64,000 nt of DNA from Blumeriella jaapii. Lineage: Eukaryota; Ascomycota; Leotiomycetes; Helotiales; Drepanopezizaceae. This document shows positions 24,250 through 36,549 of the stretch, one piece after another. The DNA is taken from assembly GCA_009599575.1 (NCBI GenBank), contig VWND01000022.1:1-64000 (forward strand), written 5' to 3'. A program made the position numbers and the translations under genes. The notes under the pieces are model-generated. The model had not been told where the DNA came from. It made no database searches and saw only the letters and a program-made list of their open reading frames with translations. Positions within the stretch are counted from its first letter, which is position 1, and each line of letters starts with the position of its first letter.

Positions 24250-24820
24250 ATACGCTTTGGTTAAAAATCTACCATTTTAATAAATAATAAATTTAATAAA
24301 ACGATTCGCGTATAAAATTCGTTTAGCCAATTGACTTTATTCTTTTTAACGAACGGCGATAAACCAATTTTTAAAAATCGTTATACGCGCTTATTTCAAA
24401 TGCAACTTTTTTCGTAAACGCTTTAGTATTTTATCGCGAAAAGCGTTCCGAAGCTATTTATTAATTCGTATTTAAGCGTTTGCTACGAAAATAAAAAATC
24501 GCAAATAAAATCGCTAAAAATCGTCGTGCGTATTTATTACAAGCATTTTAAACTCGTTTTCGGCTTTTTAAACGTCGGAAAAATCGGCCAAAAAATCGGC
24601 GATCTTTTTAATTAATTTTTCGAAAAATATAAAATCGGAACGGTTTAAAATACGCGGAATCAAAAACTTTTTTGCCACGCTTTCGGTTTGATCGAATATA
24701 TAATTTTTGCGAAATCGATCGCTAACGAAATAATCGTAATAAAATTCAAAATTATCGAAAACTCTAATTTTTTAATAGCGTGTTTTATAATTTTTACTAT
24801 TATTTAACTTAAACTTAAAA
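24250..24820 (-). pseudogene. A1 gag remnant
   Basis: The minus strand reads a helical Gag-type capsid segment with conserved spacing (for example FEKLIKKIADFLADFSDV, and RLRKKLHL further on), corresponding to 51860-52400 in A2. Stops interrupt it. A Lys-rich, low-complexity 5' part continues to about 25400; a 61-codon frame there (25400-25215) has no recognisable content. Confidence 0.6.
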
Positions 24821-25492
24821 TTCGAAACGCGTTTTATACGAGCTAGTCGAAAGTCAGCAGATAAATAAAAATCATAACGTTATAAAAAGCGCGCTAAAAT
24901 CTTGGCCGTTATAAAAAAATTTAAAAAAAATTCGCGAAAAAACGTAAAAATTAAATTTATAACGCTTATTAATTAAAATAAAACGTTGCGAAAAAGTAAA
25001 ACGGCAGATTCGCGACTAACGGAAGCACGTTTAATAAATTTTATCAAACGCTTTAATTAAAAAATTTGTCGTAATCGTATAATTTCCAAAAGTTATCGTT
25101 TACGCTTTTGCGCTTTTTTTAATTGATTTTGCAAAAGTTTTAATTAAACGCTTTTAATATTAAGCTGCAAAAAAAAAAATAGCAAGCGAAATAGTTAGCG
25201 CTTTGCCCTTTTTTTTATTTTTTTTTCCTCGGAGAAAAAAACTGTTTTTTTAAAAAAAAAAGCTTTTGAAAAAAGCTGCTTTTTCGCTGATTAAAAAAAA
25301 AAAAATTAAAATATAATAGCAGAAGCTGAAAAGCTCTGCTAAAAAAAAAATCGTTAAACAAAAGCCATTTTTCGCGAAATGCGAAAATAAACCTTTTCAC
25401 GACCGGTCGATCATTTTAATATAACCCGTAAAAAATTCGAAAAAAAAAATAATTTACGCCGTCGCTAGCGTAAAAAAAAAAATTGTTAATAA

Positions 25493-25788
25493 TATAACGA
25501 TTTAATTAGTCGAAAGGCTAGAGAATCAATCAATTGGTCGCCGTATTTATATAATATAAAAAACGAACTTTTGGTTTTGTAATAAAAATATTTATTTAAA
25601 ATTAATAACTGCAAAAAGCAAAAGTTGCTAAAAGAAAAAAGCCTTATATATATAATAATTTCCATAATTGATAGGAAAACCCACTAGAAAACCAGGGAGC
25701 TTGCAGCTATACGTAGTTGCTAGGAAGCTTGCAGTTATACGTAGTTGCTGGGGTGATACGAAAGGTGGCAACAAAGTGAATCGTTATA
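25493..25788 (-). repeat. A1 LTR, right (5' LTR)
   Basis: 296 bp, the pair of 19323-19618, from tataacgattta to gaatcgttata, also carrying the 27-bp duplication. The right half (about 25680-25788) is much less mutated than the left half. TSD bases AAAAA follow at 25789-25793. Confidence 0.93.
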
Positions 25789-27814
25789 AAAAACTGCGTA
25801 ATTTAAAAGTTATCAGTTAAATATAAATAAAAACTAATTTAAAAACGTATTAATTTATTTACGATTAAAAAAAAAAAGTAATTATTTACGGCACGTATAC
25901 GCAATTTATTCGCGCTATTAATAATTATAAAACAATTAAAAAAATATAAAACGATTTCGTGGCTTGCGATATAAATATCCCAAGGGTTTTATTTATTCTA
26001 GGATTTTTTTAATTGCGAAATATCGATTCCGCTATAAATTTTCGAGCTAAATCGTAACGATATTTAATCGAACGCTTATAATTTAATTTCGTTATAATCA
26101 AACGTTTTAAAAAAAAATTCAAAAGAAAATAAGCGTTTTGTATCGTTTTGAAAAAAGCTATTAAAAAACAGTATTAATTACCTTTTAAATACGACGATTA
26201 CGCCGATATATTCGACGATACCGCCGCGGTTATTTTAGTTTTTTATTATTTTATAAAGCATCGAATAAACCTCGCGAAAAAAAAGAACTTTTTTTAGAAA
26301 TTAATTTATTTTTTATCGGAATTTAAATTTATCGAATTGCGCGAATATTTCGATTCGAGCTTAAAAAAAAATTAAATAAAACGATTTATTAGCTCTGCCG
26401 GCGCACCGGTAATATTTATATCGAAAAAAAACGGGAATTTACGATTATGCGTCGATTATAAAAATCTAAACGCAGTTATAATTAAAAATCGAATTTTTTT
26501 ACTTTTTATAAGCGAAATTTTAAATCGTTTGAAAAAAGCTAAAATATTTACCAAGCTAAATTTTATTTGGACGTATTACCGTTTTCGAATAAAAAAGAAA
26601 AATAAATAAAAAACTGCGTTTCGCATTCGTTACGAACATTTCGAGTATTGCGTATTACTTTTCGGCCTTTCGAACGCATCAGCAATTTTCCAAGCGTATA
26701 TTAATTAAGCTTTAGTCGATTTAATAAATATTACGTATATAATTTATTTCGACGATATTTTAATATTTTTCGAAAACCCCGACGATTATATAAACGCGAT
26801 AAAAAAAGTTTTCGAAAAACTTCGTATTAACAAATTTTACGAAAATCTGAAAAATTATGCTTTCGATATTAATACGATTAAATTCCTAAGCTTTGTTGTT
26901 ATTTTTACGGAAATTAAAATAAACCTAAAAAAAATAAATAATATTCGGAAATAGCTTTTTTTTATTACGTAGCGAAATATTTAAATATTTTTGAGTTTTA
27001 TTAACTTTTACAAACGTTTTATTAAAAACTACGCTAAGCTTTGCCGATTTATTACAAATTTTTTAAAAAAAATACAACGAAAAAAAATATCGGACTTTTT
27101 TCGCTTTTTATTCGAAGCGAAAATCGCTTTTTTATTTTTAAAAAAAAAGTTTTGCCAAGCATCGATTTTACGCTATTTCGATTTTCGATTAAAAATTTAA
27201 ATCGAAACAAACGCTTCGAAATTCGCTATAAGCGGAATATTATTTTAATTATTCGGAAAAAATACGGAAATACGTTAGCATTTTATCGTATATTATTCGA
27301 AAAAGCTTTTTTTTATAAAACAAAAATATAAAATTTACGACGCTAAATTAATAGCTATAATTTACGCTTTTAAATAATAAAATTAATATTTACGTAACGC
27401 TTCCGACGTTATTATTATACGTACAAATTATTATAATTTGAAATACTTTTTTACGAAAAAACGTTTAAACGAACGCTAAGCGAAATAGGCCGACGAGCTA
27501 GCTAAATACGATTTTGCAATCGAATATAAAATAAAAGTTTTTAATCCGGCGGATAGTTTTTTCCGCCGGCCAAATTTAAAAAAAAATTTAAAAAAAAAAT
27601 AACGAGCAATTGCTTACGTTGCATCGTAAATTAAAACTAATTTATTTAAGAAATTTTAAAATGTTTTCGTAATAAAAATACGTTTAAAATCGAAGCATAA
27701 ACTATTTCGCGCCGATAAATATTCGAAACTTTTATTAACGGAATTAAAAAGTAAAAAACAAACGGAAAAAAGCCAAATAAAAAATTTTTTCGCCGGACTG
27801 TTTTTTGCTAATAT
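25789..27814 (+). pseudogene. Element C, segment 2: protease, RT and RNase H
   Basis: Continues C after A1. It reads the end of the protease domain (KSNYLRHVYAI type), then the RT blocks [34 protein letters not shown] and the catalytic YFDDILIF at about 26745-26765, which is intact. Next come FINFYKRFIKNYAKLC and an RNase H start IETNAS at about 27196-27215, with D changed to N. The RNase H end (YKxxVFNPADSFFRRP) is near 27520-27570. B interrupts it at 27815. The mixture of intact and mutated catalytic residues shows patchy damage. Confidence 0.88.
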
Positions 27815-28080
27815 TGTAAAAATAGGTAGGAAAACCAAATTGATACGGCCATATATCGGTGGGTAAAATAGTCTAGGGAATCCCTAGAAAAAACTGAAAA
27901 AAAAAAAAGAAAAATAAATAAAAATATAAATTAAACTGCGTTTTTATAATATTATCTAAAAAGATGTTTTGCTTTTATATTTATTAAAGGTAGTCAATGG
28001 CAGGCGGTTTCGGAAAGATTTATGCTTCGATTATAGCTAAAACTATCAGCTTTTATTAATACAAAATAATACCGTTTTAT
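27815..28080 (-). repeat. B LTR, left (3' LTR)
   Basis: Begins tgtaaaaataggtaggaaaa and ends caaaataataccgttttat. Pairs with 38844-39108. Its middle holds the word gcaggcggtttcggaaag, identical in both copies. Confidence 0.92.
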
Positions 28081-28184
28081 ATTTTGTTTCAAATAATATA
28101 CGTAATTGTTTTTAATTACGATTAAAAAAAAATATAATTTCAATAAATACAATCTAGTTTATTTTATATAATTTAAAAACCAAT

Positions 28185-31100
28185 CATTTAAAAACCGAAC
28201 TTTTTAGCCTTATATTTCTTCGGTTTTTTAACCTGTTCTTAGCTTTTTTGCTGTCGGCTTTTGCGAAAAAATAGCGTTTCGCTTATCGTTTAAATTATTT
28301 TGTTTTTTCTGCTTTTTTAAAAAATGGTTCGATAAAATATTAATCGAAGTATCGTTTAGATTTACGAACGTTCTGATCGCTTTTTCGTCGATAATATTAT
28401 TAAGCGTCGCCGCGACGAATGCTTTCCACGACTTTTTTTCGTAAATAATAAATTCTAGCTTTTAAACGTGATTTTACGCTTTGCAAAAAACGCTGAAAAA
28501 TCTTATATTAAAATCGTAGAAATAATCGATTAGTTCGTCGTGATTAAAACCGATTAACGCTTTTGCTTCGCGTAAAATTAATAGGTCGGATTACGGTTAT
28601 TTACCGACGAATGCTTTTAAAAAAGCTTCGAGATTTGTAAAAAAGATTATTCCACGGAATGGTTCGGAAATAATTATTTGCAATCGAAACTACCGAAAAT
28701 ATTATAATTGCTTTCGTCGCAATATAAATAATATTAAATTGGTTATCGAATTATCGTTTTCGAAATAGTTTCTGTACTTTTGCGCCGTATAATTATTCGA
28801 ATAAATTAGCATCGCGCCGTCGGTTTTGGGTTTTAAATCTGACGAAAACCTTTTGCTTAGTCGAAAAACTAATAGAAATTATTTTATTTTTTATTCCGTA
28901 GCTTTCGATTTTGTAATTCGATAAAATAGCCGAGGCCATTGCTTTAAACGCGCTAAAATACGAAAAAGCTGGGTTTTTCTAAATAATTTTAATTAGCTTG
29001 GCGTCGTAATATAATCGCAGATAAGCTTCGATTATTTCCGAATTATATGCGAATGCAAGCAAAACGTAATAATCGAAAATAGCGTCGGTAAAGTTTTCGA
29101 TTTTTTCCTTTTTTTAAAAATCGGCGATATCGAATTTTATAATTGTAATACGATCGGAATTAACAAAATTTAAAGCGATCGGAACGTTAAAATATACCAC
29201 GAAACGGCAGTTTCTAAGATTTCGAATAATTAAAATAGCGAAATAAAAGCCGGGGTGCATTTTAAAAGCTTATTAAATAAGATTATAAAATATATTAGCG
29301 AAAAAAGCTATAAGCGCTTTTTAGGTTTTAATTAATCGAAAATAATATTTATATATAGCTACTTTTTCTTTTATAAAATGCAACAATAGCTTGTTTTTTC
29401 CGTTATGAAACCTTACGTAATTAACGAATTCATAATTTAATTTAAATAAATTTTAAAACATATTTTCGGTCGAAAAGCCAAAAAAGTCGGCTTTTAAAAA
29501 TACTCGTTGCTTCCATTTTTCTACGTTTTAATCGAGTTTTATAATCGCGTTAAAAGCTTTAGGATCTGTTTTAAAATTTGCGTAGCCTAAATAAACTTTA
29601 ATACGCGCTTAAATAGTTTTCGCAATTTTTCGTCGAAATATAAATTGGTTATTAAAATCAATTTCGAATACGTTGTAATTTAAATCTTTAATAACAGCGA
29701 ATCGATCAGCGAAGCCGATAACGTCGATTTTTTTTGTAATTAAATCGTAGTACGCCGCGTAACAGCGCACGTGGAAATAGCAGAATTTGCCGTTTTTTTT
29801 AACGTTAACGTTATTTATAAAAACGAAATTAAAAAATCGAAGTTTTTCAGCGAAAAAAAGCTCGAGTAAAAACGGATCACCGTTTTTAAAAGTTTTTTTT
29901 ATTTGCTTTAGCATATTATATTTGCAATCTTTCGAAAAAAGCTTAGTTTAGTTTTCGTTCGAAGCAAAAAAGAAAAAGCTGACGGATTCGCTTAGTTTTT
30001 ATATAAAAGTGTCGAAATAAAACTTTTAAATCGTTTCGTTATCGAAAGCGAAAATTTTAAACAAAATAATTTGATTTTATGCTTTTTATATAATTTCTTT
30101 CGCGATAATTTCGATATTTTTTTTCAGGCTTTTTCGGTCGAATCGTGCAATAATCGAGATTTTAAATACTTTTATTAAAATCTGAAATATTAACGGTTCG
30201 ACGTTTTTAAACGCAGCAAACGTTTTTAATATTTGCGTATTTAATTTCGAAAAATTAAATTCAAAATCGTTTGAATTTTTTTTTTTCGAAATGCCGGCGT
30301 TTTTTAAATTCGATTTTATAAAATCGTCGCGTTTTTTATTAATTAATTTAAAACTTATGATTCGGCGTCGATTTCCGGCTGTTTTTATTTGCGATGTTTT
30401 TTTTGTTAGCGACGTGAATGATTTTTTCCGCCGAATAAAAAAAGTTTCGGAAATATCGGCGCGCTTTTTTACGTTTTTTGTTTTTATTTTTTCCGAAATC
30501 GTTTTTATAAATACAATAAGTTTTTTATATTCGAATAAGCGGTTATTTGTTATTACGCTTTTAATTTCGTTTTCGGATTCGTTTTCGACAGTTAAAAATA
30601 AAAAGCGCCGAACTGTTTTAACCGTTTTAAAAGTATTAGTTGCTATTACGTATGTTTTTTCGAATTAAACGAAAATAATATTAGCTTTTTCGTTTTTTTC
30701 GTCGTTGTAAATCTGAAATATCGAAATAGCGTCGTTTTATTTTTTCGGTATAAAAATGCCGCATTTAGCGACGTTTAATTTTTTGCTTTGGAAAAAAATC
30801 AGATTTAAAGTTTCGCAGCCGATTAAAACTTTTTTTGGCGATTATATAGCGTCGTCGATTAATTTGCAAACAGCAATAAAAAAGCTTATAAACTTGCGAG
30901 CTTTTGGGTTATTAGTTTTTAAGATTTACGTTTTAAAAATATAAGCGTTTAATATTCAGATTTTTTTTTTCGTAAAAATAATAATTTCGAAAAAGCGAGC
31001 GAAATGCCGAAGTAAAATAATACCGATGATTTTGCTAAAAACGTATTTTTAAATATTTTTTTTTCGTTGATTTAGTAAAAAGCGCAAGATTCGGTCTATT

Positions 31101-31460
31101 ATTTTCTTTTTGTTATTTCGAATTTTTTTTGCTTCGGCGAAAGCTTTTAAAACGTTATTATAATTTAATAAAAATTTATCGTAATTAAAACTTTTGCGAA
31201 CGAATTCAGTTTTAACGAAGCTTTCGTAATCGAATAGAAATTCGTTAACGTTTTTAATTATTATATCGAATTGTTTTATAAATATTTTTACGAAAGCTGC
31301 TTATTAATCTAAAATAGCGGCATTATATGCTTGCTTAAACTCGGAAAGATTGCGTATAATAGTTTCGTTCCAAAGTAAATTAAAAATAAATTTGCTAGGT
31401 TTAGCAACGCTTTACTTAGGAAACGATATAATATCGATAAATTTATTAATTAAAAAAGTA
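28185..31460 (-). pseudogene. Unidentified additional gene in element B
   Basis: On the same strand as pol, a frame of roughly 1,080 codons is readable with scattered stops, many at positions a CAA, CAG or CGA codon would give. The longest clean part is 29914-29609 (MLKQIKKTFKNGDPFLLELF). Other parts read KFIFNLLWNETIIRNLSEFK near 31390 and YFNVPIALNFVNSDRITIIK near 29180. Acidic/helical and Lys-rich segments alternate, and the C-terminus is basic. No RT, integrase, protease, envelope-like membrane or signal segment is recognisable. It may be an extra retrotransposon ORF or captured host coding sequence. I do not recognise the family. Confidence 0.6.
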
Positions 31461-31974
31461 TATTATATTTATTAAAAAATAAATAGAAAAAAGTACGAGA
31501 ATTATAAAATATTTGTATTTAAAAATTACGGAAATTCGCATACTGTTTTGCTAATAAATTATAATTGTTTAAATAAGCATTCGTTCAAAACAACGAAAAA
31601 AAATAAATAATACAAAAAATAACAAATAATAAAATGTATAAAAAATAGTTTTCGTAAAATATGCGAGCAATATAAATATATCAAATATGCGGCTTAAATA
31701 TATACAAAGCTTTTGTTTTAGTAAACAAAAGTACAGTTAAATAAAAAAAAGTATAATAAATGTTCCAAATAATATAAAAAAAAGTTTTAAAAATAAACAG
31801 TATATATAAAACAAAATAATTAAATTGTATACAAGCAAAGCAAAACAAGAATAATAAAATAATATATAATAAAAAAAAAAATAATAAACAATAAAAATAA
31901 TAAAACAGTTAATAAACAATTTTATAAGCACTTTTCTTTTTTTCGGTTATAAATAAAATTACGATTTGAATTAT
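31450..31974. other. AT-rich gap between B pol and the extra frame
   Basis: About 500 bp nearly free of CG, unlike the CG-retaining coding blocks on both sides. The 64-codon minus-strand frame 31931-31737 is a hydrophobic F/Y/L run that fits composition alone. It could hold a promoter or splice/processing signals for the downstream frame, but nothing specific is visible. Confidence 0.5.
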
Positions 31975-33240
31975 GCTTTTAGCAGCGGAATTATTATCCG
32001 GTCGTTTCTAAACCTTTTTAAAAGTTTTTTTTTTTTTAAAAATATAATCGCTTTAATCGGAATCGTCGTCGGAATCGCTAGAATCGAAATCGCTTTTTAA
32101 TTCAGAATTTAGAAAATAAATTTGCTAGTTTTTTTTGTAAAATCGTTTTAATCGGTTAGCGGCGAACGTTCTTTTCAGTTTTGTTTTATCGAGTTTCGTA
32201 AGCTTGTAATAGCTTTTATTTAATTCGGCTTCGCATATTTTATAAAATCCGAGCTATTTATAATTAAATTTAATATCGGCCGATTTGTTAATAGCGCGCT
32301 AAACGTCGTAAACTAAAACTAAATCTTTTTTTTTAATTAGCGTTTTTTTTAAAATTTTAGTTTTATTTTAAATTTTTTTAGCTATTTTTCTATATTTTTT
32401 TTTTTTTAAAATTATTTTTTTTATATTTATATCGCGGTAATTTAGTTATTTAGATTTTATTACTAGCAGGTCCGCTTTCGTTTTTATTTTAACTACGTTA
32501 TGAAATTTTATACAAGCTATTTTATTTCCAAAGGCAATCGAGCGTTTTTGCCGTATTAAATAAAAAATAAGATTATTTCAATAGAGGCGTATATATATAT
32601 GCGTATAATAAAAAGCATTTTCGAAAATTTCCGCGATTAACGCTTATAGCTTTTTCGAATAGTTTTTAAAAAGCCGTTAAAAATATTTTTATAGCTTCGT
32701 TTAACGAATCCGTTGCTTTTCGAATTATAGGCTAAGATTTAAATACGCTGGATTTCGTATTTTTTTATAAAGATTTCGATAACGTTTTTGTTTTCGGGTT
32801 TATTATCGATATTTAATTTGTTAAATAAATCGTATCGATATATAACGTTTTTTTAAAAAAAAATCGTTATGATTTCGAAAATAACGTTTCGAAAAAATCG
32901 TTTTTTAAATTATTTAAATAAATCGTTAATAACGAATACGAAGCATATATAACCGCGATCGATAATTAATACGCGTATAACGTCGAAATTAATTTTTTTT
33001 AAATTTTAAAAAACTACGTCGGGTATAACGGGTTTTTTTTTCGGCCAGGCTTTCGTTTTTAACAAAAAATACAGCTTTTAACGAAGGCTTTGCAATTTTC
33101 GAAGTATTTTTTTTATTAAAAATCGTTTTTGATTCGGTGATAAATGGCTTCAGCTTTTTTATAAAATACTTTTTCGTAAGCTTTTTTTATAATTTAAAAC
33201 TTATCGGCTTTATTATTTATTATTAAGCGTTTTTAATATA
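31975..33240 (-). pseudogene. B integrase remnant with acidic tail
   Basis: A zinc-binding block near 33190-33050 (YEKVFYKKAEAIYHRIK, then SCIFCQKRKPGRK). The core start is INFDVIRVLIIDRGY. A GPF/Y-type C-terminal module, WLGFYKICEAELNKSYYKL, lies near 32280-32200, then FAANRLKRFY. The frame ends with a Ser/Asp tail (SDFDSSDSDDDSD) and a stop at about 32045. No chromodomain is visible. Confidence 0.82.
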
Positions 33241-33639
33241 TATTATTTTTTATTTTATATAGCTTTTTGTCGGCCAAAATATAATCGAAAGCTTAGTTTT
33301 TAAATAATTTAAATTAATAATTTAATACGCTAAATAATTTAAATAAAATAATTAAATAATATGCGATTAAATAAAAATCTTCGGTTTTGTAATTGTCGAT
33401 TAAAAGTTTATTTTTTTCGTTAATCGGCTTATTCCGATCGTTTTCGATTAAATTTATTCGCGGTGCTAGCCGAAATAATAACGCGAATGCTTTTTCGGCC
33501 CGAAAATTAATGTTTTTCATTCGCGATGCCAGCCGAAATAGCAACGCGAATAATTTCGGCTTTGTAAAATCTAAAGCGCAAATAACGAAGCAGCCGATTT
33601 CGTCAGCGATTTATTCGTCGATATTTTATTCGCTTTATT

Positions 33640-34055
33640 TAACGAAATCAAACGGATAAAAACGTTTTCGTTTAGAAAGGCCGTTTGCCGTTGTATTAAT
33701 TGTTTTTTTAATATATTTGATTTCGAAATTTATAAATCGCATCCAGGCTATTTAATTAATAACGAATGCTTTTGGCAGGTTATTAGCTTTTTTATTCAGT
33801 TGGTCGATAAAGATTTTTGCGTCCGTTTTTAAAATAAAATGCACGCCGTACAATTCGCTTTTTATTTTTTTTATTATTTTAAAAACGCTTCGATATTTTC
33901 GTTTAATAGCATCGTAGCGTGCTTTCGCGAAAAATTATAAGCCGCTTTCGAATCGTAAAAAATATCGTTTTTTGTTTTTATCGATTTATTGCAATACAGT
34001 TTTTTAACCGAAAATATTAGCGTCGATAATTAAAATGATTTTTTTTGCGTTTGGG
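33640..34055 (-). pseudogene. B RNase H remnant
   Basis: Reads ILIIDANIFG, RFESGL, ARYDAIKRKYRSVFK, SELYGVHFILKTDAKIFI, then LPKAFVINxIAWMRFINF and ANGLSKRKR. This is the canonical order of Gypsy RNase H ending in the ADGLSRR-type motif (D to N here). The continuation at 33544-33314 is a linker to the integrase. A plus-strand frame across 33393-33659 is a shadow. Confidence 0.88.
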
Positions 34056-34059
34056 CTGT

Positions 34060-35070
34060 AATCGATTCGCATAAGCGATAAAGCCGATAAAAAGTCGTTT
34101 TTAAAAACTTTTATAATTTTGCTTTGCTTTTTTTTCCAAACGAAATCGACTTTTTTTTTTATTATAACGTAAATAAATGCAATTTTTTAAAAAAAGTTTT
34201 TGATTTAATTGCGATAATAAATTATAACGCTAATAAAAGCTTTGATTTCGGTAATATTTTTACACTTTTTTTATTCGCAAATCTTTTTAATTTTTTTTCG
34301 TTAAAAATAGCGGCTAGCGCTGTTAGTTATATAACCGACGATATTTATTTCGAATATGCAAAATTTTAATCGAAAGCTAATAATAGCTTTGGCTTTTTCG
34401 AAGCAAATTATAATTTTGTCGATATTTTAAATATATTTTATTATATAGCGTCGAATTTTAAAAAAGATTTTTTTATTATTATAATATGATTTGAAGCTTT
34501 TTATTCCGACGTCGTTAACGTAAAAAAAAGTAATATCAAAAATGCAAATTATAAAGATTTTATATACGACTTTTACGAATTAAACGACCGAATTAATAGC
34601 TTTTATAAATATTTTCGTTATGCGTAATAAACCGATTAAAATTTAAATTGCCGTTATATTTCGAAATCGTAAATTAAATATCAAATGGTCGTAGCCGGAA
34701 AACAAATCGAAAAAAAAAACGATCGTTAATCCTGCGAATTCGTTCGAAAATTAATCGACGTTAAATAACACGTTAGCGTTTCGTATCGTTATTTTGTTTA
34801 TTTCGACGATTGCGATAATAAGTTTATAAATGCTTTTTTTTTTTTCGCAACGATAAATTATTTGTTTTTATATAGGCCGTAGCAGAATTCGAAGATTTTT
34901 TGTTTAATTCGTTTTTTTAGCATTTCGATTATTTTATTTTAAAAGGCTTTGGAAACTAAAAAAGTTTTTTTTTGCCAGGCTTCGTAAAATACGGTTTTAA
35001 TATCGATATAAAACGTAACGTTAAAGTTAAATTAGCTTATTTCGGTAAAATCGAAAGCTATAGCTTTTTT
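34060..35070 (-). pseudogene. B reverse transcriptase remnant
   Basis: The minus strand reads YIDIKTVFYEAWQ, then FDLFSGYDHLIF, AIQ-ILIGLLRITK, and the catalytic box FYVNDVGIKS at 34505-34525 with YVDD changed to YVND (G-to-A). It is followed by the FCIFEINIVGY and EIKAFI-VIIYYRN connection blocks. DLFSGYD and VDDVGxKxP place it in a widespread Pezizomycotina Gypsy lineage distinct from A, C and D. Confidence 0.88.
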
Positions 35071-35859
35071 TCGGTTGCGTAAAATTTCGTATAAAACTTT
35101 TTTTTTTTTTGGCAAAAGTTAGGTTCCGATTGCTAGGTTATTAAACCGTTTTTTTGTAAATCGGCTGTTAAATAATAAATTGGAAAATCGGCCGGTAATA
35201 AGTTTTTCGAATTCGCTAGTAATTAATTAAAATGGTTTTATTGTTTTATTTTTTTTAAATTAATCGTTTATTTTTTCGAAGATATTTTTACCGGATTCGC
35301 TAAAATTTACGAATCGTATTTTATTAGCTTTACGCTTATAAAAAGTGCTAATATTAATATAAGAAAATAGAATATATAAATCGGGTTTATTTAATACGAA
35401 AACGAAATTTTCGAAACTTTTATTTCCAAATTAATAGCTAAAAATATTAATATTAATTAATTTTATTCGCGGTGCTATTTCGATTAATAACGTAAATGCT
35501 TTTAGCCGAGTATTTTCTAAGTTTTGTTATAGCTTAGCGTTTGTTTTAAAATCAAAGCCGGCTATTCGTTTTTCGATAAAACGTCGATTAAAAAAATTTT
35601 GTCGTCGGCGACGATAATTTGATTTTGAAAAAATCGGTTTCAGTTTTAAAAAAAGGCTTTTATTTGGCCGTTTTCGGTATTTAAAACTGACGAGATTTTC
35701 CAAGATTTAAAGCATTTTAAAAATAATAAGATAAAAGCATTTTTTTATTATTAAAAAGTTTTTATAAATAATAATATTTTCGACGTCGATTTTTATATTT
35801 CGTATAATTTTATTAAATTTAATAATATTTTTATTAACGATAGTATAAATTATTCGTTT

Positions 35860-36540
35860 ATCGATAATAATCGGAATATTATTAGCTTCGGCCGTTTTTT
35901 AATTTATACAATTAATTTCGGTTTTATTATCGAATAAAGCGAGGGCGGTCGTATTTTTTTTAAATATAATTTTTATTTTTAACGCTTTTATAGCCGTGTA
36001 AAAGCAGTTTCGTCGTTTTGATTTTTGAGTTTTTATAGCAAAGATTAAAAAGCTGACTTTTTCCGAGAATTTTTTTTTATCGGTTAAATTAATTGCGATA
36101 TTGTAAATTTCTTTTTGATTTTTTTTTAATTTAAAATCGTTTTTTTTTCGAGTAATTTTAATTTTTTCGTTTTTTTTTAATATAAGGATTTATTTGTTAA
36201 TAACTTTGTCGAATTTTTTTTTTATGCTAAATAAATCGCTGAATTTCAATTTAATTTTTTGCTTTATAATTTTTTTAATAATTTCGTCGACGGCTTCGGA
36301 GCTGATATATTTATCGATTTATTTTTCGCTTCGTATTAATAATAAGCGTTTAAAAGCTGGTATTTTCTGAATAATTTAAACCGGAATATCGGTATCGATA
36401 TCGTTTATATCGTCGTTAATTTTTTTTATTATAAATATTTTTTTAATAGTTTTATCGGTTTTTTTTCGAATTTCAAAATCTTTTTTCTTTTCGATTCTAA
36501 CGTTTTTTTTTATATCAGCTGATTTGGCGAATAAAACAAA
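35860..36540 (-). pseudogene. B pol N-terminus and protease remnant
   Basis: A Lys-rich linker leads to ALFDNKTEINCI near 35950-35900, which fits a retropepsin active site with DNG/DSG changed to DNK. The frame shifts soon after. The next 800 bp (35860-35070) are too broken to assign but should hold the RT start. Confidence 0.6.
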
Positions 36541-36549
36541 AGCATTTTG

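Larger units (their letters stand above)
19323..25788 (-). mobile_element. A1: Ty3/Gypsy chromovirus inserted in element C
   Basis: A complete 6,466-bp element with two 296-bp LTRs, inserted in the protease region of C. Its 5-bp target duplication AAAAA is inferred from A-counts: 7 on the left, 5 on the right, 7 in the empty copy at 17577-17985. Genes run right to left: gag, protease, RT, RNase H, integrase, chromodomain. All are broken by stops. It is the same family as A2 (46941-53372), and most differences between the two are CA/TA and TG/TA transitions. Confidence 0.93.

Noticed and set aside
31737..31931. Small membrane protein gene in element B
   Set aside because: Hydrophobic F/Y/I/L composition arises from an AT-rich, CG-poor spacer; no start context or relatives visible.
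33393..33659. Plus-strand gene with repeated RGASRNNNANAF-like motif
   Set aside because: It lies antisense to the B RNase H-integrase linker; the repeat is a short duplication around attcgcg(g/a)tgc.
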